NCBI GenBank assembly: GCA_903919145.1
Contig: CAIXGW010000399.1
Span: 1 to 55,821 of the forward strand
Length of the DNA: 55,821 nucleotides
From: an uncultured Myxococcales bacterium
Lineage (GTDB): Bacteria > Myxococcota_A > UBA9042
Direction of reading: 5' to 3'
The translations under genes were made by a program, and so were the position numbers. Under the pieces are notes generated by a model. It saw nothing but the letters and a program-made list of their open reading frames with translations, did not search any database and was not told where the DNA came from. Shown here in pieces: positions 9,245 through 17,524 of the stretch (position 1 is the stretch's first letter; each line of letters begins with the position of its first letter).

Positions 9245-10027
9245 TCAGACCTCTCCCGCGGCGACTTCGGGCCCTGGGGCGCCAGTCGGAGCTACAACGG
9301 CGGCCTCCACCGCGTCTGGGCTGGCCGCCTGGGCTGGCGGCTCTTGGGCCGGCGCTGGTGCCGCAGCGGCAGCTTTGGCGGCCTCTGCAGCGGCCTTGCG
9401 GGCGGCCTTTTCTGCCTTGTTCTTGTCGATCAGCTTTTGCAGGATGGTCGGACCGGAAAAGACGTCGCGCGGCTCGGTGGCGGCCTGGCGCTTTTCTGGA
9501 TCCTCGACCTTGTTCAGCAGCGTGGCCGTGGCCCCTGCGTAGGTGTTCAAGGTAAAGACCAGCAGCCGGCGGTCGTAGACAGATGACTCAAACTTGCCGT
9601 CAAAGCGCAGCACATCGATGGGGCACGAGTGCACACAGGCATTGCAGAAGGTGCAGGTGTCCATGCGCCAGACAAACGCGTCGAGCTCTTTCTTGATCAG
9701 CACACCCTGGTCGCGCTGGGTGATGATGATAGAGCCATTGGGGCAGGCGGCTTCGCAGATGCGGCAGACGGTGCAGTCGTGGTAGCCGTTCTGGTCGTAG
9801 TTGAACGCCAGGTGGGCGCGAAACCGCGCTGGCAGCTGCAGGGTCTTGCGGTTTTCTGGGTAGTGCTGGGTCACTACCGTTGAGGGGTGGGCAAAGTAGT
9901 TGCCGGTGATCTTCATGCCAGAGAGCAAGGACCTAAAGCCCTTGACCACCCCGCCGGCCAGGCCGGTGCCGTCGATCCACGGCGCTTGGGCCGAGACGAC
10001 GTCTTTGCGCTCGCTGCTGTCGCTCAT
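9245..10027 (-). CDS. nuoI: NADH-quinone oxidoreductase subunit I, with Ala-rich C-terminal tail
   Basis: This 260-residue ferredoxin-like subunit carries two [4Fe-4S] clusters: C85-x2-C88-x2-C91-x3-C95 ([12 protein letters not shown]) and C125-x2-C128-x2-C131-x3-C135 ([12 protein letters not shown]). It passes electrons to the NuoB cluster next to quinone. Typical NuoI is near 160-180 residues. Here, after about residue 203, a tail extends to 260, first charged ([19 protein letters not shown]) and then Ala/Pro-rich. The ATG at 10027 overlaps the nuoH TGA (ATGA). The reading frame stays open upstream through the nuoH repeat, but that is an Arg-rich shadow. Without NuoEFG, this subunit or NuoC/D would be the likely electron entry face. 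Confidence 0.95.
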   Translation of the reverse strand: MSDSSERKDVVSAQAPWIDGTGLAGGVVKGFRSLLSGMKITGNYFAHPSTVVTQHYPENRKTLQLPARFRAHLAFNYDQNGYHDCTVCRICEAACPNGSIIITQRDQGVLIKKELDAFVWRMDTCTFCNACVHSCPIDVLRFDGKFESSVYDRRLLVFTLNTYAGATATLLNKVEDPEKRQAATEPRDVFSGPTILQKLIDKNKAEKAARKAAAEAAKAAAAAPAPAQEPPAQAASPDAVEAAVVAPTGAPGPEVAAGEV

Positions 10028-11523
10028 CGCCCGCCTCCGCCCATGCCGCTTGGCATTCCGCCCGGCATCCCGCCGGGGCCACCCATTCCGCTTGGCATTC
10101 CGCCCGGCATGCCGCCGGGGCCACCCATTCCGCTTGGCATTCCGCCCGGCATGCCGCCTGGGCCGCCCATTCCGCTTGGCATTCCGCCCGGCATGCCGCC
10201 TGGGCCGCCCATGCCGCCTGGCATTCCGCCCGGCATGCCGCCTGGGCCGCCCATGCCGCTTGGCATTCCGCCCGGCATGCCGCCGGGGCCGCCCATGCCG
10301 CCTGGCATTCCGCCCGGCATGCCGCCGGGGCCGCCCATGCCGCCTGGCATTCCGCCGGGACCGCCGGCGCCAGGCGCGAAGGACTCGGCGCCGGGGATGG
10401 CGCTGGCCGGCATCTTCATGCCTGCGGTGGGGAAGAAGTACAGGCCGGTCACCACCAGGGTGGCGCCCACGAACAGGTTGACAAAGCCAATCGGCAGAAG
10501 GACTTTCCACTCCAGGCGCATCAGCTGATCGACGCGCAGGCGCGGAAACGTCCAGCGGAACCACATGATAAGAAAGATCATCGCCGTGGTCTTGGCGGCA
10601 AACCAGGCGCCCGGGGGGATGAGGTCCATCAGGTGGTTGAAGCCCTGCCAGTTGCCCACGTGCAGGGGCATCCAGCCGCCCAAGAACAGGGTCGAAGCCA
10701 TGGCGGCGAGCACAAACATGTTCAGAAACTCAGACAAGAAGAAGAAGGCAAAGCGCAGGCCAGAATATTCGGTGTGAAAACCGGCGGTAAGCTCGCTTTC
10801 GCCCTCGGCCAGGTCAAAGGGGGTGCGGTTGATCTCGGCGGTGCCGGCAATCACAAACAGGACAAACGCCACCAAGCCAGAGCCGTGGGCGCGCCAGATC
10901 CACCAGCCTTCTTGCTGAGAGAGCACGATGCCAGACAGCTGCAGCGTGCCCGAAAACATCACCACCACCAGCAGCGCCAGGGTGGCCGACACTTCGTAAG
11001 AGATGATCTGGGCTCCCGCGCGCATGGCGCCAAGCAGCGACCACTTGTTGTTGGAGCTCCAGCCGCCCAGCAAGATGCCCAGCACGCCCAGGCCGCCCAC
11101 GGCCGTCACGTAGACCACGCCGATGTTGAGGTCGACCACCTGCACCTGGGGGCTCATCGGCAGGACCACCAGCACCAGCAGCATGCCGGCAAAGCTCAGC
11201 ACTGGCGCGATGATGTGCAGCAAGCCGTCGGCCGCGGTGGGCACAATGTCTTCTTTGAGCAGCAGCTTGAGGGCGTCGGCGATCGACTGCAGCAAGCCAA
11301 AAGGCCCTACGCGGGTTGGCCCGACCCGGCACTGGAAGTGCGCCGCCACCTTGCGCTCGGCGTAGATCAGCACCAGCCCCAGCACGGTGACAAACGCAGT
11401 CACCGCCAGGATGGTGGCCAGGATCATCGCCAGCGCCAACAGGCCGCTAGAGGCGCCGACCTCGCTGGTCTGGGTGGCGATGCTTTTGACTTGCCAGGAA
11501 AGGCCGTCAGCTTGTCCGGTCAT
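10024..11523 (-). CDS. nuoH: NADH-quinone oxidoreductase subunit H, with Gly-Met-Pro repeat tail
   Basis: Residues 1 to about 375 form a normal NuoH, the membrane subunit that builds much of the quinone chamber. Hallmarks are [46 protein letters not shown] and [20 protein letters not shown]. The remaining 115 residues (385-499) are a low-complexity tail of seven 14-residue units, [13 protein letters not shown] followed by G or S, plus partial units at each end. Family members usually end soon after the last helix, so the protein is about 150 residues too long. The ATG at 11523 has AGG-type sites upstream and lies 12 bp after nuoD. Confidence 0.96.
   Translation of the reverse strand: MTGQADGLSWQVKSIATQTSEVGASSGLLALAMILATILAVTAFVTVLGLVLIYAERKVAAHFQCRVGPTRVGPFGLLQSIADALKLLLKEDIVPTAADGLLHIIAPVLSFAGMLLVLVVLPMSPQVQVVDLNIGVVYVTAVGGLGVLGILLGGWSSNNKWSLLGAMRAGAQIISYEVSATLALLVVVMFSGTLQLSGIVLSQQEGWWIWRAHGSGLVAFVLFVIAGTAEINRTPFDLAEGESELTAGFHTEYSGLRFAFFFLSEFLNMFVLAAMASTLFLGGWMPLHVGNWQGFNHLMDLIPPGAWFAAKTTAMIFLIMWFRWTFPRLRVDQLMRLEWKVLLPIGFVNLFVGATLVVTGLYFFPTAGMKMPASAIPGAESFAPGAGGPGGMPGGMGGPGGMPGGMPGGMGGPGGMPGGMPSGMGGPGGMPGGMPGGMGGPGGMPGGMPSGMGGPGGMPGGMPSGMGGPGGMPGGMPSGMGGPGGMPGGMPSGMGGGGR
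10027..10371 (-). repeat. 42-bp in-frame minisatellite in nuoH
   Basis: Seven full 42-bp units plus flanking partial copies encode the Gly-Met-Pro tail of NuoH. The units alternate between a Ser and a Gly at the last position and differ by a few third-position changes, so the array has expanded recently and is likely variable in length. All unit lengths are multiples of three, keeping the frame and the downstream nuoI overlap intact. Confidence 0.95.
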
Positions 11524-11535
11524 GGCGAACCTGCC

Positions 11536-12744
11536 TCAGCGGTCGATATCCGGCACCACGATGTCGATGGAAGAGAGGATGGCCACCAGGTCGGCGACGC
11601 GTCCCCCCGTCGCCATCTCAGTGATCGACCAGAGGTTGTTGAAATTGGGTGTGCGGCAGTGGATGCGGTAGGGCTGATCCTTGCCGTTGGACACCAGCAG
11701 CACGCCCAAGATGCCGCGCGCGGTTTCCAGGTGGCTGTAGTGGATGCCGGCCGGCACCTTGATCTTGGCAGCGGGCTTGACCAGAAAGTGCTTGCCTTCT
11801 GGGATGTTGTCAATCAGCTGCTCGACAATGCGGACCGACTGGCGCATCTCTTCCATGCGCACCCAGTAGCGATCCCAGCAGTCGCCGGTCGTACCCACCG
11901 GCACGTCAAACTCGACACGGCCGTACAGGCCATAGGGCTCGCTCTTGCGCAGGTCGTGGGCCACGCCGCTGGCCCGCAGCATGGGACCGGTGCAGCCCAT
12001 GGCCACGGCCCTCTCGGCCGAGAGCACGCCGACGCCGCGCAGGCGCTGCTGGATGATGACATTCTCGGTCACCAGGGCGTCGTACTCGCGCAGCTTTGGC
12101 TTAAAGTAGGCCAAGAACTCTTTGACATCCTTTACAAAGTCGGGGTGGATGTCGTACATCACTCCGCCCGGCTGGATGTAGTTCATGGTCAGGCGAGCGC
12201 CGATGGTCTTCTCAAAGATGTCGGTCAGGATCTCATGGTCGCGAAAACCATAGAAGAACGGCGTAAAAGCGCCCAGATCCATGCCAAAGACGCCCCACCA
12301 CAGCTGGTGGCTGTGCAGGCGCTGCAGCTCGGTGACAATCGTGCGAATCGCCTGGATCCGCTCGTTGGTCTCCATGTTGGCGGCCTTCTCTATCACCATC
12401 GTCACGGCCCAATTGTTGGCCAGGGCAGACAGGTAGTCCATCCGGTCGACCAGGTGGACGAATTGGCGATAGGTGCCGTTCTCTCCGATCTTTTCAATGC
12501 CGCGGTGGATGTAGCCCAGCACCGGCACGACTTCTCGCACCGTCTCGCCGTCCAGGCGCAGCACCAAGCGCAGCACGCCGTGGGTCGACGGGTGCTGTGG
12601 GCCCATGTTGACAAAGTACTCTTGGGTCGCCAGCGGGCTGGAGCCAGTGCCGGTGCCGGAGATGCGCTCTTCCAAAGAAGTGATGCGCACGCCGGCGGGA
12701 TTTGGGCTGGCAGAGGCCATGGGGGAGGGTACGGGAGCAGTCAT
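11536..12744 (-). CDS. nuoD: NADH-quinone oxidoreductase subunit D
   Basis: This 402-residue 49-kDa-type subunit of complex I is descended from a hydrogenase large subunit and forms the quinone pocket with NuoB. It carries NMGPQHPSTHGVLRLVLRLDG, GYIHRGIEK, and the Arg/Asp-rich tail ATGGRVADLVAILSSIDIVV with the terminal VPDIDR. The first 40 residues are a variable Pro/Ser-rich leader. It overlaps nuoC by four bases (ATGA). Unlike many bacteria, nuoC and nuoD are separate genes. The next gene downstream is nuoH, so nuoE, nuoF and nuoG are missing from their usual place. Confidence 0.97.
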   Translation of the reverse strand: MTAPVPSPMASASPNPAGVRITSLEERISGTGTGSSPLATQEYFVNMGPQHPSTHGVLRLVLRLDGETVREVVPVLGYIHRGIEKIGENGTYRQFVHLVDRMDYLSALANNWAVTMVIEKAANMETNERIQAIRTIVTELQRLHSHQLWWGVFGMDLGAFTPFFYGFRDHEILTDIFEKTIGARLTMNYIQPGGVMYDIHPDFVKDVKEFLAYFKPKLREYDALVTENVIIQQRLRGVGVLSAERAVAMGCTGPMLRASGVAHDLRKSEPYGLYGRVEFDVPVGTTGDCWDRYWVRMEEMRQSVRIVEQLIDNIPEGKHFLVKPAAKIKVPAGIHYSHLETARGILGVLLVSNGKDQPYRIHCRTPNFNNLWSITEMATGGRVADLVAILSSIDIVVPDIDR

Positions 12745-13292
12745 GTCGGGCGCTCCAGCATGAAGTCGTCTTCATAGTCCTTGCGCAGGGGGAAGCCCTC
12801 CCAGTCGTCCTCTAGGAACAAGCGGCGCAAGTCGGGGTGGTTGGTGTAGAGAATCCCAAACATGTCATAAACTTCGCGCTCCTGCCACTCTGCGATGGGC
12901 CAGATGCCGCACACCGTGTCGATGACCGGGTTGTCGCGCGGCACAGAGGTCGTGACCATGACCTGCAGGTCTCGGGTCCTGGGCTGCGGGTCCAGTACGG
13001 CGGCCAACAGGTACACCAGCTCAAAGCGGTTCTCGGCCGGCCAGTCAATGGCGGTGTGGTCGTACAGCAGGTCAAAGCGCAGTGCGGGATCGTCTCGCAG
13101 CCACTGGCAGATCTTGGCGATGGCGGCCGCCGGCACCTGCAAGGTGATGCGATCGCTCTTGTCTCTGAGGACGGTGGCGGGCTCGATGGCCTGGGCCGCC
13201 GCCAGCAGGGCCTGGGCAAACCCGACTTCGCCCGCTTGGTCTTCGCCTGGAGGGGGAGAGTCCTGCATTGCTACTCCGGTGGGGTCGGGCAT
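12741..13292 (-). CDS. nuoC: NADH-quinone oxidoreductase subunit C
   Basis: This 183-residue 30-kDa-type subunit of the complex I connecting module has the family signature WQEREVYDMFGILYTNHPDL followed by RRLFLEDDWEGFPLRKDY. The start at 13292 (MPDPTG) shares its A with the nuoB stop (TGATG). A start nine codons earlier, inside nuoB, is less likely. It has no redox cofactor and braces NuoB and NuoD. Confidence 0.95.
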   Translation of the reverse strand: MPDPTGVAMQDSPPPGEDQAGEVGFAQALLAAAQAIEPATVLRDKSDRITLQVPAAAIAKICQWLRDDPALRFDLLYDHTAIDWPAENRFELVYLLAAVLDPQPRTRDLQVMVTTSVPRDNPVIDTVCGIWPIAEWQEREVYDMFGILYTNHPDLRRLFLEDDWEGFPLRKDYEDDFMLERPT

Positions 13293-13966
13293 CAGAAGTC
13301 CTTGAGTTCCTGGGCCCAATGCGCGCCCTCGGCCAGCTCTTCGCTCATCTTGACGTTGGCGTCGGCCACCAGCAGGTCGCGCATCTCTGCCTGGATGTCT
13401 TCGATGGTCATGCCTTCTGGCAGGGCCGACAGGACGGGGCGGCGGCGCTCGCCGGGGTGGCGCAGGCTCTCGCCCTCGCGGATCATCTTCTGCAGGGTCA
13501 GCAAGCCGTAGAACAGCGCTTCTGGGCGCGGCGGGCAGCCAGGCACGTACACGTCTACCGGGATGATCTCGTCGGCGCCGCGGATGGTGGTGTAGCTGTG
13601 GTAGATAAACGGACCGCCGGCAATGGTGCAGGAGCCAGTGGCAATCACGTAGCGCGGCTCCGCCATTTGCTCGTACAACGTGCGCAGCCGCGGGGCCATG
13701 CGCTTGACGATGGTGCCGGCGATGATGATGAGGTCGGCCTGTCGCGGCGAAGCTCGCACCACCTCGGCGCCAAAGCGCGAGATGTCGTGGCGGGCGGCGC
13801 CGGAGGCCATCATCATCTCAATGGCGCAGCAGCTGGTGCCAAAGGTCAATGGCCACAGGCTGTTGCTGCGGCTCCAGTTGACCAGCTGGTCGACTTTGGT
13901 CAGCACGGCGCTGCCGCCTGGCAGGGGCTCCAGAAACCCCGGCAGCCCGTCGGTGATCATACCCAT
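13292..13966 (-). CDS. nuoB: NADH-quinone oxidoreductase subunit B
   Basis: This 224-residue subunit carries the terminal [4Fe-4S] cluster N2. The unusual tandem cysteines C46-C47 ([10 protein letters not shown]), C113 (TGSCTIAGG) and C144 ([11 protein letters not shown]) are all present, so the protein should be functional. The C-terminal 50 residues, after the conserved core, extend past short homologues and are acidic. The start overlaps nuoA by 10 bp; MGMITD at 13966 or the Met two codons later are both possible. Confidence 0.97.
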   Translation of the reverse strand: MGMITDGLPGFLEPLPGGSAVLTKVDQLVNWSRSNSLWPLTFGTSCCAIEMMMASGAARHDISRFGAEVVRASPRQADLIIIAGTIVKRMAPRLRTLYEQMAEPRYVIATGSCTIAGGPFIYHSYTTIRGADEIIPVDVYVPGCPPRPEALFYGLLTLQKMIREGESLRHPGERRRPVLSALPEGMTIEDIQAEMRDLLVADANVKMSEELAEGAHWAQELKDF

Positions 13967-14307
13967 TCAAGAGCTCCCTTCCGCCAAGCGTAGATGAGAC
14001 CGACGATGAGGATCGCGCCAAAGACCGCTACCTCGACCAGGCCGCGCACGCCGACTTCGCGCAGGACAACGGCAAACGGGTAGAGAAACGCCGCTTCGAC
14101 GTCAAACACCAGAAACATCAGGCCAAACAGGTAGAAACCGACGTTGAACTGCACCCACGATGAGCCGATGGTCTTCTCGCCGCACTCATAGGCTTCGTTC
14201 TTGGCGCCGCCGGGCATGTGGGGCGCGACCAGCCGCGACGCCCCCAAGCCGCCAAGCACCATGGCTGCGGAGAAGAGCAAGAACACCAGGATGTACAAGT
14301 AGTCCAT
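13957..14307 (-). CDS. nuoA: NADH-quinone oxidoreductase subunit A
   Basis: This membrane subunit (116 residues) has three helices and the conserved cytoplasmic loop segment [20 protein letters not shown], plus the acidic helix [14 protein letters not shown]. It helps close the quinone channel. The ATG at 14307 ([11 protein letters not shown]) has AGAGGA five bases upstream. A GTG at 14340 would add 11 residues but lacks a clear site. It is the first nuo gene and begins 51 bp after the korB stop, in the same direction and with no visible terminator between them. Confidence 0.96.
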   Translation of the reverse strand: MDYLYILVFLLFSAAMVLGGLGASRLVAPHMPGGAKNEAYECGEKTIGSSWVQFNVGFYLFGLMFLVFDVEAAFLYPFAVVLREVGVRGLVEVAVFGAILIVGLIYAWRKGALEWV

Positions 14308-14358
14308 CGCGTCCTCTTTCAGCTGCGCCCACTCAGGCACCCGGTCTGGCTTGGCCGC

Positions 14359-15420
14359 CTACCGCGCTGCGGGCTTGATCTCGCCAAGGTCGTTCTCGAC
14401 CCACGCTTCATTGCCTTGCAGCACTTTGCCCAGGTCTCCGCCGCGCGGAGCATAGTTGTCATCGTAGACCGGGGCAGCGACCTTTCGGAAAACGCCCACG
14501 GGTACAGGCAGTTCTGGATGCTCCATGTTGGAGAGCAAGAATGCCAGAGAAGGGTCCTCTACTCCCACGTCGTGAATCAGGGCGTTGGTCGGCAGCGCCG
14601 CGCCCGGCTCAAAGGTCTCTACCCGCGGCCGGAAGCCGTCGATGGTGACCACCTGGTTCTTGGCGGCGCCAAACACCAGCGGCGCGCCATCGCGCAGGCG
14701 CACGGTGGTATCGTTCTTCACGGCCTTGTCCGTCAAGTGCGAGAAGGTGCCGTCGTTGAAAATCACGCAATTGAGCAGCACTTCGACAAAGGCGGCGCCG
14801 CGGTGGGCAGCGGCTTGCGCCAAGATGTCAGCCATCAACTCGCCATCGGTGTCAGCGACCCGAGCCGCAAAAGTAGCGCCAGCGGCGATCGCCATCGACA
14901 GTGGCCGCAGCGGCTGGTCAAACGAGCCAAACGGCGTCGACTTGGTCTTCTTGCCCTTGGCGGTGGTCGGCGAGGCCTGGCCCTTGGTCAGACCATAGAT
15001 CTGATTGTTGAACAGGATCACCTTGATGTCCGGGTTGCGGCGGATCATGTGGATGAAGTGGTTGCCGCCAATCGACAGCGCGTCGCCGTCACCGGTCATC
15101 ACCCACACAGAGAGGTCGGGCTGGGTGATTTTCAAGCCGGTGGCAACGGTCATCGCCCGGCCGTGGACCGTGTGAAAACCAAAGGTATCAACATAGTAGG
15201 GCGTGCGCGACGAGCAGCCGATGCCCGAGATCACCGCAAACTTCTCGCGCGGCAGGTTCATGCCGGGGAAGGTGCCGGTCAGCCAGCGCAGCACGCTGTA
15301 GCAGCCGCAGCCTGCGCACCACTTGGGGTCGACATTGCTGACAAAATCGGCCCGCTTGAGCCCGAGGTTGGTCGCTGTCACGGTTCCCGTCACTCCTGTA
15401 CCTACGACTGCAGCGCCCAT
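14359..15420 (-). CDS. korB: 2-oxoacid:ferredoxin oxidoreductase, beta subunit
   Basis: This 353-residue thiamine-diphosphate-binding subunit decarboxylates a 2-oxoacid, probably 2-oxoglutarate, to an acyl-CoA and reduces ferredoxin. Cluster ligands are C35, C38 (KWCAGCG) and C69 (GIGCSSR). TPP/Mg binding is shown by TGDGDALSIGGNHFIH and NNQIYGLTKGQASPT. The phrase TPYYVDTFGFHTVHGRA is typical of KorB. It overlaps the korA stop by one base (TAATG) and is followed by nuoA. Pyruvate or branched-chain substrates cannot be excluded by motif alone. Confidence 0.92.
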   Translation of the reverse strand: MGAAVVGTGVTGTVTATNLGLKRADFVSNVDPKWCAGCGCYSVLRWLTGTFPGMNLPREKFAVISGIGCSSRTPYYVDTFGFHTVHGRAMTVATGLKITQPDLSVWVMTGDGDALSIGGNHFIHMIRRNPDIKVILFNNQIYGLTKGQASPTTAKGKKTKSTPFGSFDQPLRPLSMAIAAGATFAARVADTDGELMADILAQAAAHRGAAFVEVLLNCVIFNDGTFSHLTDKAVKNDTTVRLRDGAPLVFGAAKNQVVTIDGFRPRVETFEPGAALPTNALIHDVGVEDPSLAFLLSNMEHPELPVPVGVFRKVAAPVYDDNYAPRGGDLGKVLQGNEAWVENDLGEIKPAAR

Positions 15421-17273
15421 TATTGCACCCCCAACATCGACTTGATTTTCAGTTCGATCTCATCGGCCCGGAACGGCTGGCCTTGGACCTTGTTCAGGCG
15501 ATCCATGTCGATCAGATAGGCGGCCCGCAGCCGGTACCACAGCTGGCCCGAGTTCATCTCTGGCACCAGCACCTTCTTGTAGCGGCGCAGCAGCCCTTCC
15601 AGGTCGGGCGGCATCGGATTCATGTAGCGCAGGTGGGCGATGGCCACGCCAATGCCCTGGCGGGCCAAGTGGCTGGCGGCCAGCTGGATGACGCCGGCGG
15701 TAGAGCCCCAGCCCAGCACCAGGATCTCGGCATTGGGGTCGCCGGTGATCTCGGTGGGCGGCATGTCTCGGGTGATGCGCTCGATCTTCTCTGCGCGCAG
15801 GTGGGTCATCTTCTCGTGGTTGGCCGCCGACGTGGTCACTGCGCCGCTGCCGTCTTCCTTTTCCAGGCCGCCAATGCGGTGCTCTAGCCCCTTGGTGCCA
15901 ACCGCTGCCCACGGCCGCGCCAGCGTCTCTGGATCGCGCGAGTAGGGCTTGAAGCCGTCGACCTGGGTGGTCAGCATGGTGGGCAACTCTGGCAAATCCT
16001 GCAGATCCGGCACGCGCCACACGCCAGAGCCATTGCCCAGGTAACCATCGGTCAGCAGGACCACCGGCGTCATGTACTTGAGGGCGATGCGGCTGGCTTC
16101 GACCGCGGCGTCAAAGCAGTCCTGCGGCGAGCTGGCCGCCAGCACCGCGATCGGCGACTCACCGTGGCGGCCAAACACGGCCTGCATCAGGTCAGACTGC
16201 TCGGTCTTGGTCGGCAGACCGGTAGACGGGCCGCCGCGCTGCACATCGACAATGACCAGCGGCAGCTCGGTGATGACCGCCAGATTGATGAACTCGGTCT
16301 TGAGAGAGAAGCCGGGGCCCGAGGTAGAGGTCGCAGCCAGCGCGCCGCCAAACGCAGCGCCAATGGCCGAGCCGATGCCAGCGATTTCGTCTTCGGCCTG
16401 AAGGACTTTGCAGAAGTCGGGGTACTGCTGCAGGGTCTGCATGATGTCGGTGGCGGGCGTGATGGGGTAGCTGCCCAGGAACAGCTGCAGGCCGGCGCGC
16501 TTGGCCGCGGCCAGCAGGCCCAGGGCGGTGGCGGTGTTGCCAGAGACCTGGCGGTAGGTGCCGGGACCGCGGGCTTTGGCCTTGGCGCGGATCTGGTAGT
16601 GGGGCAGGTCGCCGGTCTGCTGGGCTCCGTAGGCCTGGCCGGCGCGGAAGACCTGCAGGTTGGCCTGATAGACCTCTGGCTTGGCGCCAAACTTCTTGGC
16701 CAGCCAGCGCTCTGTGTGGCTGGGGTCGCGGTGGAACAGCCAGTAGGCCAGGCCCAGGGCAAAGAAGTTCTTGCTGCGGTCGACTTGCTTGGCGGCCAGG
16801 CCGGCGCCGCCCAGGGCCTCGCCCGTCAGCTTGGCCATGGGCACCCGCAGCACCCGAAAGCCGTTGAGCTCGCCGGTCTCCAGCGGATTGGCGGCATAGC
16901 CGGCCTTTTCGATCTGGCGGGTCTGGAAGGCGTCTTCGTTGAGAATCAGCGTCGCGCCCGGGTTCAACGCCGGCATGTTGGCGCGCAAGGCCGCGGGGTT
17001 CATGGCGATTAGGAACTCGACGCCGTCGCCCGGGGTGTAGACTTCGCTGGTGCCAAAGCACAGCTGATAGCCAGAGACGCCAGCAATGGTGCCCGCCGGC
17101 GCGCGGATTTCCGACGGGTAGTCTGGCAAGGTGGCGATGTCTTCACCCATCAGCGCGCAAGTGCTAGTGAATTGCTCGCCGACCAGCTGCATGCCGTCGC
17201 CAGAATCGCCGGCGAAACGGATGACGACGCGGTCCAGGGAGAGAATCTGCTTGCTGGGAGCCTGGGATGTCAT
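15420..17273 (-). CDS. korA: 2-oxoacid:ferredoxin oxidoreductase, fused gamma-alpha subunit
   Basis: This 617-residue protein has an N-terminal gamma domain (FAGDSGDGMQLVGEQF, PSEIRAPAGTIAGVSGYQ, residues about 1-190) joined to the alpha domain beginning with the YPITPATDIMQTL segment. Later landmarks are EDEIAGIGSAIGAAFGGALA, STSGPGFSLKTE and VQRGGPSTGLPTKTEQSDL. This architecture is typical of two-gene KorAB in aerobes and deltaproteobacteria. With KorB it would feed the oxidative TCA cycle and produce reduced ferredoxin. It is the first gene of the 13-gene kor-nuo run. The region 17274-17524 separates it from a divergent gene and should hold its promoter. Confidence 0.92.
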   Translation of the reverse strand: MTSQAPSKQILSLDRVVIRFAGDSGDGMQLVGEQFTSTCALMGEDIATLPDYPSEIRAPAGTIAGVSGYQLCFGTSEVYTPGDGVEFLIAMNPAALRANMPALNPGATLILNEDAFQTRQIEKAGYAANPLETGELNGFRVLRVPMAKLTGEALGGAGLAAKQVDRSKNFFALGLAYWLFHRDPSHTERWLAKKFGAKPEVYQANLQVFRAGQAYGAQQTGDLPHYQIRAKAKARGPGTYRQVSGNTATALGLLAAAKRAGLQLFLGSYPITPATDIMQTLQQYPDFCKVLQAEDEIAGIGSAIGAAFGGALAATSTSGPGFSLKTEFINLAVITELPLVIVDVQRGGPSTGLPTKTEQSDLMQAVFGRHGESPIAVLAASSPQDCFDAAVEASRIALKYMTPVVLLTDGYLGNGSGVWRVPDLQDLPELPTMLTTQVDGFKPYSRDPETLARPWAAVGTKGLEHRIGGLEKEDGSGAVTTSAANHEKMTHLRAEKIERITRDMPPTEITGDPNAEILVLGWGSTAGVIQLAASHLARQGIGVAIAHLRYMNPMPPDLEGLLRRYKKVLVPEMNSGQLWYRLRAAYLIDMDRLNKVQGQPFRADEIELKIKSMLGVQ

Positions 17274-17524
17274 GGAGGCCTTCCTGCACAGGGAGGTGGC
17301 GTGGTCGCCGGCCGCTGGCGCTGCGGATCAAGCCTGTTTCGGCGGGTGCGGTCAACGGGTTGTGTCACGGCGATGTCCTGATCTTCCCGTTGCTTTGTCA
17401 CGGCTCTGTCGCGCTGGCCAGGGGGCCGCAGAAACACGGCGATGGTTCAGCGGCGGCGGCCGAGGCGCGGGCGGTCTTGACCCCGGCCCAAGTGATCGGC
17501 TGAAGTGCGCTCTTGGAGGTGGCG
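17274..17524. promoter_or_regulatory. Divergent control region, korA-nuo run and S51-like gene
   Basis: These 251 bp lie between start codons facing away from each other, so promoters for the kor-nuo run and for the plus-strand gene should be here. No convincing -35/-10 pair or operator could be assigned by eye. The ribosome binding site for the plus gene (ggagg, 17515-17519) is clear. Confidence 0.45.

Noticed and set aside
10027..10371. CRISPR-like repeat array
   Set aside because: The units are contiguous with no unique spacers, and they encode an in-frame protein repeat.
9887..10528. Pro-rich plus-strand frame opposite the nuoH repeat
   Set aside because: It is the antisense of the Gly-Met-Pro repeat, has no ribosome binding site and lies wholly inside nuoH/nuoI.
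10028..10564. Upstream in-frame extension of nuoI through the nuoH repeat (Arg/His-rich)
   Set aside because: It is the repeat read in another frame. NuoI homology and an ATGA overlap fix the start at 10027.
11524..11535. Hidden nuoE, nuoF or nuoG near nuoD
   Set aside because: Only 12 bp separate nuoD from nuoH, and no thioredoxin-like, flavin/NADH-binding or multi-cluster protein occurs anywhere in the window.
10633..12777. Long plus-strand frame of 714 codons opposite nuoH/nuoD
   Set aside because: His/Gln/Asp-rich composition typical of antisense frames in high-GC DNA; the opposite strand encodes clear complex I subunits.
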